This document shows, piece by piece, positions 51,267 to 62,593 of a DNA stretch of 62,593 bases (within the stretch, counting starts at the first letter, position 1; every line of letters starts with the position of its first letter). Origin of the DNA: Neoroseomonas soli. Its GTDB lineage: Bacteria; Pseudomonadota; Alphaproteobacteria; Acetobacterales; Acetobacteraceae. The notes beneath the pieces are model-generated. The model was not told the origin of the DNA, searched no databases, and worked only from the letters and a program-made list of their open reading frames with translations. Where the stretch lies: the NCBI RefSeq assembly GCF_018129065.1, contig NZ_JAAEDM010000021.1, forward strand, positions 1 through 62,593. The letters run 5' to 3'. A program made the translations under genes and the position numbers.

Positions 51267-51719
51267 TCAGCCGCCGAGGCGCGCCTTCACCATCGGACCG
51301 GCCTTGGCCATGTCCAGCACCGCGGCGTACTTCGCCTTCAGCGCCGCCATCACCTTGCCCATGTCCTTGATGGACGCGGCGCCGGTCTCGGCCACCGCGG
51401 CATCGACGGCGGCCGCCATGGCGGCGTCGTCCATCTGCTGCGGCAGGAAGCTGTCGATGACGGCGATCTCCGCCTCCTCCTTCGCCGCGAGTTCCTCCCG
51501 CCCGCCCTGGCGGTAGAGGGTGACGGATTCCGCCCGCGACTTCGCCATGCCGCGCAGCATGGCGACGATGCCGGCATCATCGATGGGCGGGCCCGGACGG
51601 GCGGCGATGTCGCTGTCCTTCAGCTTCGCCTGGATCATGCGCAGCGTGGAGACGCGGGCGGAATTGCCGGCGCGCATGGCGGTCTTGAGTTCGTCCGTGA
51701 AGCGGTCGCGCAGGGACAT
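51267..51719 (-). CDS. yqeY: GatB/YqeY domain protein
   Basis: 150 residues, helical, with the YqeY pattern: [35 protein letters not shown], a central [18 protein letters not shown], and the end [15 protein letters not shown]. Related to the tRNA-binding tail of GatB/amidotransferase but free-standing; exact function unresolved. The ATG at 51719 is used. It is divergent from carA, and the gene order dnaG/rpoD-yqeY-carA is common in Rhodospirillales. Confidence 0.88.
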   Translation of the reverse strand: MSLRDRFTDELKTAMRAGNSARVSTLRMIQAKLKDSDIAARPGPPIDDAGIVAMLRGMAKSRAESVTLYRQGGREELAAKEEAEIAVIDSFLPQQMDDAAMAAAVDAAVAETGAASIKDMGKVMAALKAKYAAVLDMAKAGPMVKARLGG

Positions 51720-51772
51720 GGCAGGGATCCTCGTCTGGTCGGCGCCCATATAGCGCGGGCGGGCGCCTGGGA

Positions 51773-51829
51773 GGAAATTTCCCACCAATCGGATTCAGCT
51801 TGCCGTGGGAAATCGTTTCCCGGCATAAG
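51773..51829 (+). promoter_or_regulatory. carA promoter and paired palindromic candidate operators
   Basis: Two palindromes share GGAAA/TTTCC half-sites: GGAAATTTCC (51773-51782) and GGGAAATCGTTTCCC (51807-51821), centres about 36 bases apart. TTGCCG (51800-51805) and CATAAG (51824-51829), 18 apart, could be -35 and -10 boxes, which puts the second palindrome in the spacer. Transcription would then begin at or next to the ATG at 51837, giving a nearly leaderless message. Confidence 0.5.
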
Positions 51830-51836
51830 GTCGCCC

Positions 51837-53219
<1,383 letters not shown>

Positions 53220-53306
53220 GCCGGCCGGCCGCGCGTCCGACGACCGGAGCGCCGAAGGGCGCGAAGGTCCGGATCGGCCGCGCCCGACAAGAGAGGGGAT
53301 TACGGC

Positions 53307-54065
53307 ATGTTCGACCTGAAGGGGCGCGTCGCGCTCGTCACCGGCGGCAACGGGGGCATCGGCCTCGGCTTCGCGCGCGGGCTGGCCCGCGCCGGCGCGG
53401 CGGTGATGGTGGCCGGGCGCAATCCGGCCAAGAACGCGGCGGCGGTGGCTGAACTGGCCGCGCTCGGAGCGAAGGCCGGCAGCGTCGAGGTGGACGTGAC
53501 CGAGGAAGCGTCGATCCGCGCCATGGTCGCCACCACGGCCGAGCGGATGGGGCGGCTCGATATCCTGGTGAACAATGCCGGCACCAATATCCGCCGCCGT
53601 CCGGAGGAATACCGGATGGAGGACTGGCACACGGTGCTCGCGACCAACCTGACCAGCGCGATGATCGCGAGCCAGGCGGCGCATCCCTTCCTGAAGACGG
53701 GCGGCGTGGGGCGGGTGATCAACAACGGGTCGATGCTGTCGATCTTCGGGCTGGCGCCGCATGCGGCGTATGGCGCGTCGAAGGGCGGCGTGGTGCAGTT
53801 GACGAAGTCGCTCGCGGTCGCCTGGGCGCAGGACGGGATCACGGTGAACGTGGTGCTGCCGGGCTGGATCGACACCGAGCTGACGAGGAAGGCGCGGCAG
53901 GACATGACGACGCTGCACGACGACGTGCTGCGGCGGTCGCCGATCAAGCGCTGGGGCGATCCGCGCGACTTCGAAGGGGTGGCGGCGTTCCTGGCGTCGG
54001 ACGCGGCGGCGTTCATCACGGGCGTGTCCATCCCGGTGGATGGCGGGTTTTCGGTCCACGGGTGA
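53307..54065 (+). CDS. Short-chain dehydrogenase/reductase
   Basis: Classical SDR oxidoreductase, 252 aa. Cofactor loop TGGNGGIGLG, NNAG at NILVNNAGTN region, catalytic serine in NNGSMLS, YxxxK as YGASK, and PGWIDTEL after it. VAGRNPAKN at the end of strand 2 suggests NADP(H). It resembles the gluconate 5-dehydrogenase/KduD group, but the substrate is not determined. Good ribosome site (GAGAGGGG) before the ATG. Begins a coupled string SDR-LysE-two small membrane proteins. Confidence 0.88.
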   Translation: MFDLKGRVALVTGGNGGIGLGFARGLARAGAAVMVAGRNPAKNAAAVAELAALGAKAGSVEVDVTEEASIRAMVATTAERMGRLDILVNNAGTNIRRRPEEYRMEDWHTVLATNLTSAMIASQAAHPFLKTGGVGRVINNGSMLSIFGLAPHAAYGASKGGVVQLTKSLAVAWAQDGITVNVVLPGWIDTELTRKARQDMTTLHDDVLRRSPIKRWGDPRDFEGVAAFLASDAAAFITGVSIPVDGGFSVHG

Positions 54066-54697
54066 TGCCCAGCGCCGAAACCCTGCTGGTCTTCGCCGCG
54101 CTGTCCTTCGGGCTCGCGGTGACGCCCGGGCCGAACATGCTCTACCTCGTCTCGCGCTCGCTGGCGCAGGGGACGGGGGCGGGCATGGTGTCGCTCGTCG
54201 GGTGCCAGTTCGGGTCACTGCTGGTGATGCTCTGCGCGGCGGCGGGGATCACGGCGGCGCTGTTCGCCGTGCCCTATGCCTGGGATGCGCTGCGCCTCGG
54301 CGGTGCGGCGTATCTCGCCTGGCTGGCGTGGCAATGCCTGCGGCCGGGTGGGCAGCCGATCTTCACGCCGCGGCCGATGCCGAAGGAACCGGCCGCGCGC
54401 CTGTTCAGCGTCGGTATGGCGACGGCGGCGCTGAACCCAAAGGTGGCGCTGTTCTACGTGGCGGTGCTGCCGCCCTTCATCGATCCGGCGCTCGGCGACG
54501 TCTTCACCCAGGGCGCGATCCTCGGCGCGGTGCAGATCGCGGTCTGCACGATGTTCGACGCGGCGTTGGTCTGGGGCTCGGCGGGCGTGGCACGGTTCCT
54601 CGGCGAACGTCCCGGCTGGATGGCGGCGCAACGCTGGATCCTGGGCGGCGCGCTGGCGCTGCTCGCGGTGAAACTCGCGACGGAGAGCCGCGCATGA
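54065..54697 (+). CDS. LysE/RhtB family amino-acid exporter (second copy)
   Basis: Six-helix exporter, 210 aa. AVTPGPNMLYLVSRSLAQG is the family signature and ALNPKVALFYVAVLPPFIDP the central conserved loop. It overlaps the SDR stop by one base (TGATG); a GTG at 54062 is a one-codon-longer start. Related to, but clearly different from, the exporter at 21628. Substrate unknown. Confidence 0.88.
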   Translation: MPSAETLLVFAALSFGLAVTPGPNMLYLVSRSLAQGTGAGMVSLVGCQFGSLLVMLCAAAGITAALFAVPYAWDALRLGGAAYLAWLAWQCLRPGGQPIFTPRPMPKEPAARLFSVGMATAALNPKVALFYVAVLPPFIDPALGDVFTQGAILGAVQIAVCTMFDAALVWGSAGVARFLGERPGWMAAQRWILGGALALLAVKLATESRA

Positions 54698-54957
54698 TGG
54701 AAGGTGCAGCGGCCCTCTTCGCGCTGGCCTATTCGGGACTGGTGCTCTTCGTGCTGGCGTCCAGCCTGCGCAAGATCTACCCGCCGATGCGCGCGGCGCT
54801 GACGGCCTTCGTGCTGTCCGTCGTGGTGCATGGCGCGTCCACCCTGATGGCAGGCGAGCACGCAACGCTGGCGCTCGCCTTCTGGGGCATCCCGCACCTG
54901 ATCCTGCTGCCGCTGCTGCTCTGGAGCGCGCGGCAGCAATCCCGGGTGCGGCCGTGA
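54694..54957 (+). CDS. Tiny membrane protein A, unassigned
   Basis: 87 residues with three hydrophobic segments ([55 protein letters not shown]) and a basic tail. I recognise no family. The ATG overlaps the LysE stop (ATGA) and its stop overlaps the next small gene (TGATG), so it is translationally coupled on both sides. Confidence 0.65.
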   Translation: MMEGAAALFALAYSGLVLFVLASSLRKIYPPMRAALTAFVLSVVVHGASTLMAGEHATLALAFWGIPHLILLPLLLWSARQQSRVRP

Positions 54958-55253
54958 TGTACGGGCTCGATGCGCTCGCGCATGGCGCGGCGGCGGCGCT
55001 GGCCGCCGTGCTGCCCGCGGTCTTCCTGTTCTGGCGGCTGACGGCGCTGCTCGCTTCCGGGCATCGCGCGCTGCGGCCCTTCGTCACCTGCTGCGCCGCC
55101 TACGGCGCCATGGCCGCAGCCGGTGGAATCTGGGCGCTCGGCTTCGAACGCCCCGGCTACGCCGACGAGGCGATCGGCGGCGCGCTGATCGCCGGCGCGG
55201 GTTTCGCCGTGCTCGCCTTCCTCATCCTTCTTCTCTTCCCGCGGAAAGCCTGA
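54957..55253 (+). CDS. Tiny membrane protein B, unassigned
   Basis: 98 residues with three hydrophobic segments ([37 protein letters not shown], and [19 protein letters not shown]). It ends with PRKA. GTG 54954 or ATG 54957 as start. Coupled to protein A and followed after five bases by carB, so all five genes from the SDR may be read through into carB. No family recognised. Confidence 0.65.
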   Translation: MYGLDALAHGAAAALAAVLPAVFLFWRLTALLASGHRALRPFVTCCAAYGAMAAAGGIWALGFERPGYADEAIGGALIAGAGFAVLAFLILLLFPRKA

Positions 55254-55258
55254 CCCCC

Positions 55259-58504
<3,246 letters not shown>

Positions 58505-58510
58505 CCGCAT

Positions 58511-58545
58511 GGGGGCCGTTTCCGGCCCCCGTGGCGTCTTTCCCC
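58511..58545 (+). terminator. Terminator of carB
   Basis: GGGGGCC (58511-58517) pairs with GGCCCCC (58524-58530) around six bases, six bases after the carB stop, followed by GTGGCGTCTTTC. Good stem, weak T-run. Confidence 0.6.
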
Positions 58546-58616
58546 CACCGACCGCCAGGCCTGGCTGAACCGGACCGAGGGCCGGCGGGGGGCGCCATAT
58601 CTGGGAAGGGTTCGCC

Positions 58617-59090
58617 GTGCAGAAGTTCCCGATGACCGCCGAGGGCCTCGCGCGTCTGGAGGAGGAGCTGAAGGCCCTGAAGGGCGAGGAGCGTCCGGCG
58701 ATCATCCGGGCGATCGCCGAGGCACGCGAGCATGGCGACCTCTCCGAGAACGCGGAATACCACGCCGCGCGCGAGCGCCAGTCCTTCATCGAGGGCCGCA
58801 TCGCGGAACTCGAGGGCATCATCCCCTCGGTCGATGTGATCGATGTCGCGCGCCTCACCGGCGACAAGGTCCTGTTCGGCGCCAAGGTCACGATCGTCGA
58901 CGAGGAGAGCGACGACGAGAAGACCTACCGCATCGTCGGCCAGTATGAGGCGGACATGAAGAACGGGTCGATCTCCGTCACCTCCCCGCTCGCCAAGGCG
59001 CTGATGGGCAAGACGGTCGGCGATTCGGTCGAGGTGCCGGCACCTGGCGGCGCCCGTTCGGTCGAGATAACCGCCGTCCGCTTCGCCTGA
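58617..59090 (+). CDS. greA: Transcription elongation factor GreA
   Basis: Rescues backtracked RNA polymerase by stimulating transcript cleavage. The N-terminal coiled coil ([20 protein letters not shown]) carries the acidic tip residues in [15 protein letters not shown], and the C-terminal domain ends [20 protein letters not shown]. Length is 157 aa. Start is a GTG, preceded by GGGAAGGG. The carB-greA order is common in alphaproteobacteria. Confidence 0.95.
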   Translation: MQKFPMTAEGLARLEEELKALKGEERPAIIRAIAEAREHGDLSENAEYHAARERQSFIEGRIAELEGIIPSVDVIDVARLTGDKVLFGAKVTIVDEESDDEKTYRIVGQYEADMKNGSISVTSPLAKALMGKTVGDSVEVPAPGGARSVEITAVRFA

Positions 59091-59094
59091 CCAC

Positions 59095-59141
59095 GGGCGC
59101 GTCCGCACTCGCTTCCTGACGCGCCCGCCATCCGCGGGCGC
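59095..59141 (+). promoter_or_regulatory. Two mutually exclusive hairpins between greA and ilvA
   Basis: Stem 1 pairs GGGCGCGTC (59095-59103) with GACGCGCCC (59118-59126). Stem 2 pairs GCGCCCGC (59121-59128) with GCGGGCGC (59134-59141). Both need 59121-59126, so only one can form. This has the layout of an attenuator, but there is no T-run and no branched-chain-codon leader peptide that I can see. Confidence 0.4.
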
Positions 59142-59174
59142 ACGCTGCGCGTTTCCACCACCACGAGGAAAACG

Positions 59175-60434
59175 ATGTCTCCCGTGAATTCGATCCGCGG
59201 CCTCGCCGCGGCTGCCGAGGCACCTGTCGCGCCGGGCGTCACGCTCGCCGACATCCGGGCCGCGGCGGAGCGAATTCGCGGCGCCATCCTGCGCACGCCC
59301 ACCATCGAGAACCCGGCCGTCAGCCGCGAGGCGGGCACGCGCGTCTTCCTCAAGCTCGACAACCTCCAGCCCACCGGCGCCTTCAAGGAACGCGGCGCGG
59401 CCAACCGCCTCGCGCTGCTGACGGCGCGGGAACGCGCGGCCGGCGTCATCGCCATGTCCGCCGGCAACCACGCGCAGGCGGTGGCGCGCCACGCGCAGCT
59501 CGCCGGCGTCGCAGCGACCATCGTGATGCCGAAATTCACGCCGGCGACGAAGGTGGTGCGCACCGAATCCTGGGGCGCGCGCGTCGTGCTGCACGGGGAG
59601 ACGCTGGCCGAGGCCGCCGCCCACGCGCACGACCTCGCGCTCCGGGAAGGCCTGGTCTTCGTCCACCCCTACGACGACCCCGGCGTGATCGCCGGCCAGG
59701 GCACCATGGTGCTCGAGATGATCGAGGACGCGCCGCAGATCGAGGCGCTGGTCATCCCCATCGGCGGCGGCGGCCTGTGTTCCGGCGTCGCCGCCGCGAT
59801 GGCGGAACTGCGCCCGGGCATGCCGGTCTTCGGCGTCGAGGTCGAGGGCTACCCCGCCATGGCGCAGCGCCTCGCCGGCCAGCCGGTGCGCGTCGGCGGG
59901 CCGACCATCGCCGAGGGCATCGCCGTGCGCGACGTGGGTGAGACCCCGCTCGCCATCCTCCGCCGCCTCGGCGTGGAGGTGCTGCTGGTGCCCGAGCGCG
60001 CGGTCGAGCACGCGATCGCGCTGCTGGCCGAAGGCGCCAAGGTGGTCGCCGAAGGCGCCGGCGCCACCGGGCTCGCGGCGGTGCTCACCTACCCCGAGCG
60101 CTTCGCAGGACGCAGCGTCGGCACCACCGTCTGCGGCGGCAACATCGATCCGCGCATCCTCGCCAACGTGCTGTTGCGCAACCTGCTGCGCGACGGGCGC
60201 ATCCTGCGCGTGCACCTCGACATCCCGGACCGGCCGGGCGTGCTGGCGGACATCGCCACGCGCGTCGCGGCAGCGGGCGGGAACGTGATCGAGGTCAGCC
60301 ACCAGCGGTTGTTCGCGGCGCCGTCGGTGCAGAGCGCGGAACTCGAACTGATGATCGAAGTGCGCGACGCGGCGCAGGGGAATGCGATCATCGCCGCGCT
60401 CGAAGCGGCGGATTACGTCGTCAGGCGGGGCTGA
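59175..60434 (+). CDS. ilvA: Threonine ammonia-lyase, PLP-dependent, with ACT domain
   Basis: Deaminates threonine to 2-oxobutanoate for isoleucine synthesis or threonine breakdown. The PLP lysine is K71 in TGAFKERGAANRL, AMSAGNHAQAVA binds substrate, and the glycine loop IPIGGGGLCSG holds the PLP phosphate. The last about 80 residues (VHLDIPDRPGVLADIATRVA) form one ACT-like domain. Length is 419 aa, shorter than the biosynthetic 514-aa E. coli form and like the single-ACT type. GAGGAAAACG precedes the ATG. Confidence 0.93.
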   Translation: MSPVNSIRGLAAAAEAPVAPGVTLADIRAAAERIRGAILRTPTIENPAVSREAGTRVFLKLDNLQPTGAFKERGAANRLALLTARERAAGVIAMSAGNHAQAVARHAQLAGVAATIVMPKFTPATKVVRTESWGARVVLHGETLAEAAAHAHDLALREGLVFVHPYDDPGVIAGQGTMVLEMIEDAPQIEALVIPIGGGGLCSGVAAAMAELRPGMPVFGVEVEGYPAMAQRLAGQPVRVGGPTIAEGIAVRDVGETPLAILRRLGVEVLLVPERAVEHAIALLAEGAKVVAEGAGATGLAAVLTYPERFAGRSVGTTVCGGNIDPRILANVLLRNLLRDGRILRVHLDIPDRPGVLADIATRVAAAGGNVIEVSHQRLFAAPSVQSAELELMIEVRDAAQGNAIIAALEAADYVVRRG

Positions 60435-60442
60435 GCAGGCAG

Positions 60443-60490
60443 CGCGGGGGAGGAGAACCTCCCCCGCTCCCCCTCCCTTTCTTGTCTGTC
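60443..60490 (+). repeat. Family B repeat as ilvA terminator
   Basis: GCGGGGGAGG-AGAA-CCTCCCCCGC, a perfect ten-pair hairpin, then TCCCCCTCCCTTTCTTGTC. Nine bases after the ilvA stop. Also lies 42 bases past the 3' end of the convergent binding-protein gene. Confidence 0.78.
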
Positions 60491-60531
60491 ATCAAGGCGC
60501 GCCCGGCACGAAAGGGCGCGCCCATCCTGCG

Positions 60532-61542
60532 TCACTCCACGCGGGCGCCGGAGGCGCGGATCAGCGGGGCGAAGCGCGCCTCGTTGTCGCGGCGGAAATC
60601 GGCGAGGCCCTCCGGCGTCGTCCACCAGACGGCGGCGCCGTTCTCCTCGAAGCGGCGACGCACATCGGGGCTCTCCATCGCCTGGCGGCCGAGTTCCGCG
60701 ATGCGCGCGACGATGGCAGGCGGGATACCCGCCGGGCCGCAGACGCCGCCCCAGGAGGTGATCTCGAAGCCCGGCAGGAATTCCGCCATCGTCGGGATCT
60801 CCGGCGCCTGGGGGCTGCGCTCGGCGCCGGTGACGGCGAGCGCGCGCATCTTGCCGTCCCGGTGGTGGGCCAGCGCCTGCGGGATGTTGTCGAACATCAT
60901 GTGCACGCGGCCCGCCAGCAGGTCGACATTGGCCGGCGCGCCACCGCGATAGGGCACGTGCAGGATGTCGATGCCGGCCAGTTGCTTGAACATCTCCCCC
61001 GAGAGATGGACCGTGGTGCCCGACCCCGAACTCGCGAAGGAATAGCGGCCCGGGTTGCGCCGGCAGAGCTCGATCAGTTCCGGCACCGTGCGCGCCGGCA
61101 CGTCGTTGTTGACGACGAGCATGTTCGGCAGTTGCCACAGGCCGCAGATGTAGGCGAGGTCCTTGTTCACGTCGAAGGGCAGCCGCGCGTAAAGCGTCGG
61201 CGAGATCGCCAGCGGCGCCACCGAGGCGAGGCCGATCGTCGTCCCGTCCGCGGGCGAGCGCGCGATCGCCTCGGTGCCGACATTGCCGCCCGAGCCGCTG
61301 CGGTTCTCGACCACGAAGGAATGGCCCGTGATCTCGCCCATCTTGGCGCACCAGATGCGGGACAGGATGTCGGTGCCCCCGCCCGGCGGAAAGATCCCGA
61401 TGAAGCGGACGGATGCCGCCGGCCAGGCGGCGCCTGGCTGGCCGAGCGCCGGTGCCGCCACCGCGGCCGCCGATGCCGCGAGCAGGCCCCGCCGGCCGAT
61501 GACGCGCGCCGGCGCGGCGCCGCGAAGTGCCTTCCTGGTCAT
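60532..61542 (-). CDS. Bug/TctC family tripartite tricarboxylate-type binding protein
   Basis: Periplasmic solute-binding protein, 336 aa. A twin-arginine-type signal (RRGLLAASAAAVAAPALG) is followed by the Bug fold: VRFIGIFPPGGGTDILSRIW, VVENRSGSGGNVGTEAIA, HVPYRGGAPANVDLLAGRVH and ALAVTGAERSPQAPEIPTMA. Such proteins bind small carboxylates or aromatics. No TctA/TctB permease is next to it. It is a close tandem paralogue of the next gene, 81 bases away. Confidence 0.9.
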   Translation of the reverse strand: MTRKALRGAAPARVIGRRGLLAASAAAVAAPALGQPGAAWPAASVRFIGIFPPGGGTDILSRIWCAKMGEITGHSFVVENRSGSGGNVGTEAIARSPADGTTIGLASVAPLAISPTLYARLPFDVNKDLAYICGLWQLPNMLVVNNDVPARTVPELIELCRRNPGRYSFASSGSGTTVHLSGEMFKQLAGIDILHVPYRGGAPANVDLLAGRVHMMFDNIPQALAHHRDGKMRALAVTGAERSPQAPEIPTMAEFLPGFEITSWGGVCGPAGIPPAIVARIAELGRQAMESPDVRRRFEENGAAVWWTTPEGLADFRRDNEARFAPLIRASGARVE

Positions 61543-61623
61543 GTCCTGCCTCCCTGCCGGCTCTGCGGCCGATGCCGCAACCGAAGCGGCGGAGCGGGGG
61601 TGGCGTCAAGCACGCTGCGCACC

Positions 61624-62593
61624 CTATTCCACGATCGCGCCCGAGGCCCGGATCAGCGGCGCGAAGCGCGCCTCGTTGTCGCGACGGAAATCGGCCAGGC
61701 CCTCCGGCGTCGTCCACCAGACGGTCGCGCCGCCTTCCTCGTAGCGGCGGCGGACCTCGGTGGATTCGACCGCCTGGCGGCCGAGTTCCGCGATGCGCAG
61801 GACGATGGCCGGCGGGATGCCGGCGGGACCGCAGACGCCGCCCCAGGAGTTGATCTCGTAGCCGGGCAGGAATTCCGCCATCGCCGGCACTTCCGGCGCC
61901 TGCGGGCTGCGCGTGGCGCCCGTGGCGGCGAGCGCGCGCACCTTCCCCTCGTGGTAGAGCCGGCTCGCCTCCGGGAAGTTGCCGAAGATCATGTCCACCC
62001 GGCCGCCCAGCAGGTCGGTGTAGGCCGGCCCGCCGCCGCGATAGGGCACGTGCAGGATGTTCACGCCGGCCATCTGCTTGAACATCTCGCCGGCGATGTG
62101 CAGCGTCGTGCCGGCGCCGGAACTCGCGAAGGTGTAGCGGCCGGGCTCCGCGCGGCAGAGGGCGATCAGTTCGGCGATGTCCCGCGCCGGGATCTCCGGC
62201 CGCACGATCAGCAGGTTCGGCAACTGCCAGAGCCCGCAGATGTAGGAGAAGTCCCGGGCCACGTCGAAGGGCAGCCGGCGGTACAGTGTCGGGGAGATGG
62301 CGAGCGAGGAGACGGAGGCGAGCCCGATCGTGGTGCCGTCCGGCCAGGCGCGGGCGATCGCCTCGGTCCCGACATTCCCGCCCGAGCCACCGCGGTTGTC
62401 CAGCACGAAGGAGTGGCCGGTGATCTCGGTCATGCGCTGGCACCAGATCCGGCTGAGCAGGTCGGTGGAGCCGCCCGGCGGGAAGATGCAGACGAAGCGG
62501 ATGGGGCCGGTGGGCCAGGAAGCCTGGGCGCGCGCCCGCGGCGCCAGCAGCGGCGCGGCGGCGAGCGCGAGGGCGGCACGACGGCCGCGCAGG
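61624..62593 (-). CDS. Bug/TctC family binding protein, 5' end cut by the window edge
   Basis: Same fold and nearly the same segments as the downstream paralogue: SFVLDNRGGSGGNVGTEAIA, HVPYRGGGPAYTDLLGGRVD, and the shared ending with DFRRDNEARFAPLIRASGA. The frame stays open from the visible ATG at 62433 to the right edge and reads a signal-like segment with ALALAAAPLLAP, so the true start is just beyond 62593. Clear product of tandem duplication with divergence in the middle. Confidence 0.88.
   Translation of the reverse strand, partial: LRGRRAALALAAAPLLAPRARAQASWPTGPIRFVCIFPPGGSTDLLSRIWCQRMTEITGHSFVLDNRGGSGGNVGTEAIARAWPDGTTIGLASVSSLAISPTLYRRLPFDVARDFSYICGLWQLPNLLIVRPEIPARDIAELIALCRAEPGRYTFASSGAGTTLHIAGEMFKQMAGVNILHVPYRGGGPAYTDLLGGRVDMIFGNFPEASRLYHEGKVRALAATGATRSPQAPEVPAMAEFLPGYEINSWGGVCGPAGIPPAIVLRIAELGRQAVESTEVRRRYEEGGATVWWTTPEGLADFRRDNEARFAPLIRASGAIVE

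Overview
The window is a 62.6 kb stretch of a high-GC alphaproteobacterial chromosome. Gene content and order (a murE-to-ftsZ division cluster followed by lpxC and bamD; dnaG-rpoD next to yqeY-carA and carB-greA; MlaA/MlaC; several tripartite-tricarboxylate-type binding proteins; a K+-independent proton pyrophosphatase) fit the Rhodospirillales, most likely an Acetobacteraceae of the Roseomonas type. This taxonomic call is inference from gene order and protein style. I see no plasmid, phage or intact insertion-sequence genes, so this is core chromosome with accessory pockets.

Layout. 1-16.8 kb: the dcw cluster murE-murF-mraY-murD-ftsW-murG-murC-murB-ddl-ftsQ-ftsA-ftsZ, nearly every junction a 1-4 base stop/start overlap, then lpxC (lipid A) and bamD (outer-membrane assembly). 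16.8-21.4 kb: DNA maintenance (recN, a GNAT enzyme, ligA). 21.6-27.5 kb: accessory genes (LysE exporter, alpha/beta hydrolase, aminopeptidase P, DUF1127 protein, LLM flavin monooxygenase, a miniature flagellar-rod-like protein). 27.4-31.1 kb (minus): pentapeptide-repeat protein, UvrD helicase and PrmA, translationally coupled. 31-39.3 kb: transporter, ABC binding protein, metF, mlaA-mlaC, an uncharacterised protein, GNAT, ettA and a CAU-anticodon tRNA. 39.4-45.7 kb: M20 peptidase, ppa and hppA (soluble and membrane pyrophosphatases), a lone AbrB-like protein, MgtC-type protein, GNAT. 45.7-53.2 kb: dnaG-rpoD on the minus strand, DUF3126, DoxX, DUF3592, yqeY, and divergent carA. 53.3-60.4 kb: SDR, a second LysE, two tiny membrane proteins, carB, greA, ilvA. 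60.5 kb to the end (minus): two tandem Bug/TctC-type binding proteins, the upstream one cut by the window edge.

The most unusual material is not a classic gene cassette. (i) CarA carries an extra N-terminal Cro-like helix-turn-helix, and two GGAAA/TTTCC palindromes lie in its short upstream region, one of them inside a candidate promoter; this suggests an autoregulating biosynthetic enzyme. (ii) Three families of palindromic intergenic repeats recur. Family A also forms the 5' end of the murB reading frame and a 63-bp tandem array. Family B occurs at six sites, all just 3' of genes. Family C abuts and supplies the stop codons of metF and doxX. (iii) A 95-residue protein keeps only the two terminal helices of flagellar rod proteins, with no flagellar genes nearby. 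All functional assignments come from reading the sequence; no searches were run.
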